The notes beneath the pieces were generated by a model. That model did no database searches, had not been told where the DNA came from, and saw nothing but the letters and a program-made list of their open reading frames with translations. The translations under genes and the position numbers were made by a program. A DNA stretch of 6,853 bases from Marinilabiliales bacterium (GTDB taxonomy: Bacteria > Bacteroidota > Bacteroidia > Bacteroidales > UBA12077): positions 1 through 6,853 of the forward strand of contig PKTC01000320.1 in assembly GCA_002869305.1 (NCBI GenBank). The letters run 5' to 3'. Shown here piece after piece: positions 5,941 to 6,853 of the stretch (positions within the stretch are counted from its first letter, which is position 1; each line of letters begins with the position of its first letter).

Positions 5941-6853
5941 ATGAAAAAACAAGTATCATTCATTTCTTTAATCTTAATTTTAATGATTAACATACTGGTA
6001 TCTGGCTGCAATGAAAAGGCGCCAGAACAAACAGAAGATTTTAAATATCAAATAGATCGATTTGCTGACATTCGTATTTTACGTTACCAAATTCCGGATT
6101 TTGAAAGTTTGGATTTACGTCAAAAGAAACTGCTTTATTATTTAAGTGAGGCTGCAAAATGTGGACGTGATATCACTTTCGATCAAAACTTTAAGCATAA
6201 TCTCTTAATTAGAAGAACTCTGGATGCAATTGTTGCAACATATAGTGGTGATAAAAATACTGAAGACTTTGAAAAATTTATGACCTACACTAAAAAGGTA
6301 TGGTTTGCAAATGGAATACATCATCACTATTCGACAGACAAGTTTATACCTGATTTTAGTAAAGAGTATTTTGAAACTTTAGTTCTTAACTCAGATGCTT
6401 CTAAGTTGCCTTTAGAAGAAAATCAAAGCATTGAAGAGTTAATTGCAAAAGCAAGTCCAATCATTTTTGATCCGAATTTATTCGCTAAAAAAGTGGCCTC
6501 TGAGAAAGGAACCGATGTTGTTTCAAATTCGGCTAGCAACTTTTACGAAGGTGTTACTATAGATGAGGTAAACAATTATTACGAAAAACAACTTGATAAA
6601 TCAGATAATACGCCTATAAGCTACGGTCTAAATTCCAAAGTAATTAAAGAAGATGGTAATGTAAAAGAACTTACCTATTCTGTTGATGGTATGTATGGTG
6701 AAGCCATTTCAAAAATTATATATTGGTTAGAAAAAGCCAAAACTGTTGCTGAAAATGAAAAGCAAGCCAAAGAGTTTGAGTTACTTATTGAGTATTACAA
6801 AACAGGTGATTTAGAAGTATGGGATGAATACAATGTTCTTTGGGCAAGTAATA
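5941..6853 (+). CDS. Dipeptidyl peptidase III family (M49) lipoprotein, N-terminal part (runs off right edge)
   Basis: I translated this frame by hand: 304 codons are open from the ATG at 5941 to the edge with no stop. Residues 1-23 are a lipoprotein signal with lipobox LVSGC (Cys23), so the enzyme is probably anchored in the periplasm or at the surface. The mature part begins with FADIRILRYQIPDFESLDLRQKKLLYYLSEAA, followed by CGRDI (74-78), RRTLDAI, and WFANGIHHHYS at 121-131; these are hallmark stretches of Bacteroidota dipeptidyl peptidase III, zinc enzymes that remove dipeptides from peptide N-termini. The zinc-binding HExxGH-type motif lies in the C-terminal half, outside the window, so catalytic competence cannot be confirmed. 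Relatives are sometimes mislabelled dihydrofolate reductase in databases. It follows a terminator and has its own likely promoter, so it is probably separate from the slipin operon. Confidence 0.88.
   Translation, partial: MKKQVSFISLILILMINILVSGCNEKAPEQTEDFKYQIDRFADIRILRYQIPDFESLDLRQKKLLYYLSEAAKCGRDITFDQNFKHNLLIRRTLDAIVATYSGDKNTEDFEKFMTYTKKVWFANGIHHHYSTDKFIPDFSKEYFETLVLNSDASKLPLEENQSIEELIAKASPIIFDPNLFAKKVASEKGTDVVSNSASNFYEGVTIDEVNNYYEKQLDKSDNTPISYGLNSKVIKEDGNVKELTYSVDGMYGEAISKIIYWLEKAKTVAENEKQAKEFELLIEYYKTGDLEVWDEYNVLWASN

Overview
The window is AT-rich and looks like a chromosomal segment of a Bacteroidota bacterium, probably a marine or anaerobic Bacteroidales/Marinilabiliales-type lineage. 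The supporting signs are promoter elements of the TAnnTTTG type, no Shine-Dalgarno sequences in front of the genes, several exported proteins and lipoproteins, an AraC-type regulator with a membrane N-terminus, and a secreted dipeptidyl peptidase III of the Bacteroides kind. The lineage is an inference from these traits; no marker gene is present.

Layout. Positions 1-426 (minus) hold the N-terminal, membrane-spanning part of a gene that runs off the left edge and resembles the sensor half of membrane-bound AraC-family regulators. Divergent from it, across a 186-base gap carrying an 11-base direct repeat, is a tandem pair of paralogous SnoaL/NTF2-like proteins (613-1101 and 1119-1601, plus): one has a plain membrane anchor and the other looks like a lipoprotein. 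Converging on the pair is a minus-strand pair: an exported metallo-beta-lactamase-fold hydrolase with C-terminal TPR repeats (2616-3845), followed by an exported alpha/beta hydrolase of the proline-iminopeptidase type (1629-2540).

From 4055 a plus-strand operon begins behind a good Bacteroidota promoter (3990-4020): a YtrA-type GntR regulator (4055-4423), a slipin/SPFH membrane protein whose start codon overlaps the GntR stop codon (4423-5307), and, after an 85-base gap with a stable hairpin, a small three-helix membrane protein resembling a minimal ExbB/TolQ/MotA-type channel subunit (5393-5782). A clean intrinsic terminator closes this unit (5815-5842). The right edge carries the first 304 codons of a lipoprotein-type dipeptidyl peptidase III, family M49 (5941 to the end).

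How the genes may work together. The GntR-slipin-small channel-like protein unit is the best candidate for an undescribed module: a one-component regulator is translationally coupled to a membrane scaffold, in a place where a YtrA regulator would normally precede ABC transporter genes. The SnoaL pair may be a target of the divergent AraC-like gene. The MBL and alpha/beta hydrolase pair may act together in the periplasm, on an unknown substrate. No mobile element, CRISPR array, tRNA or rRNA was seen, and no intergenic gap exceeds 300 bases.
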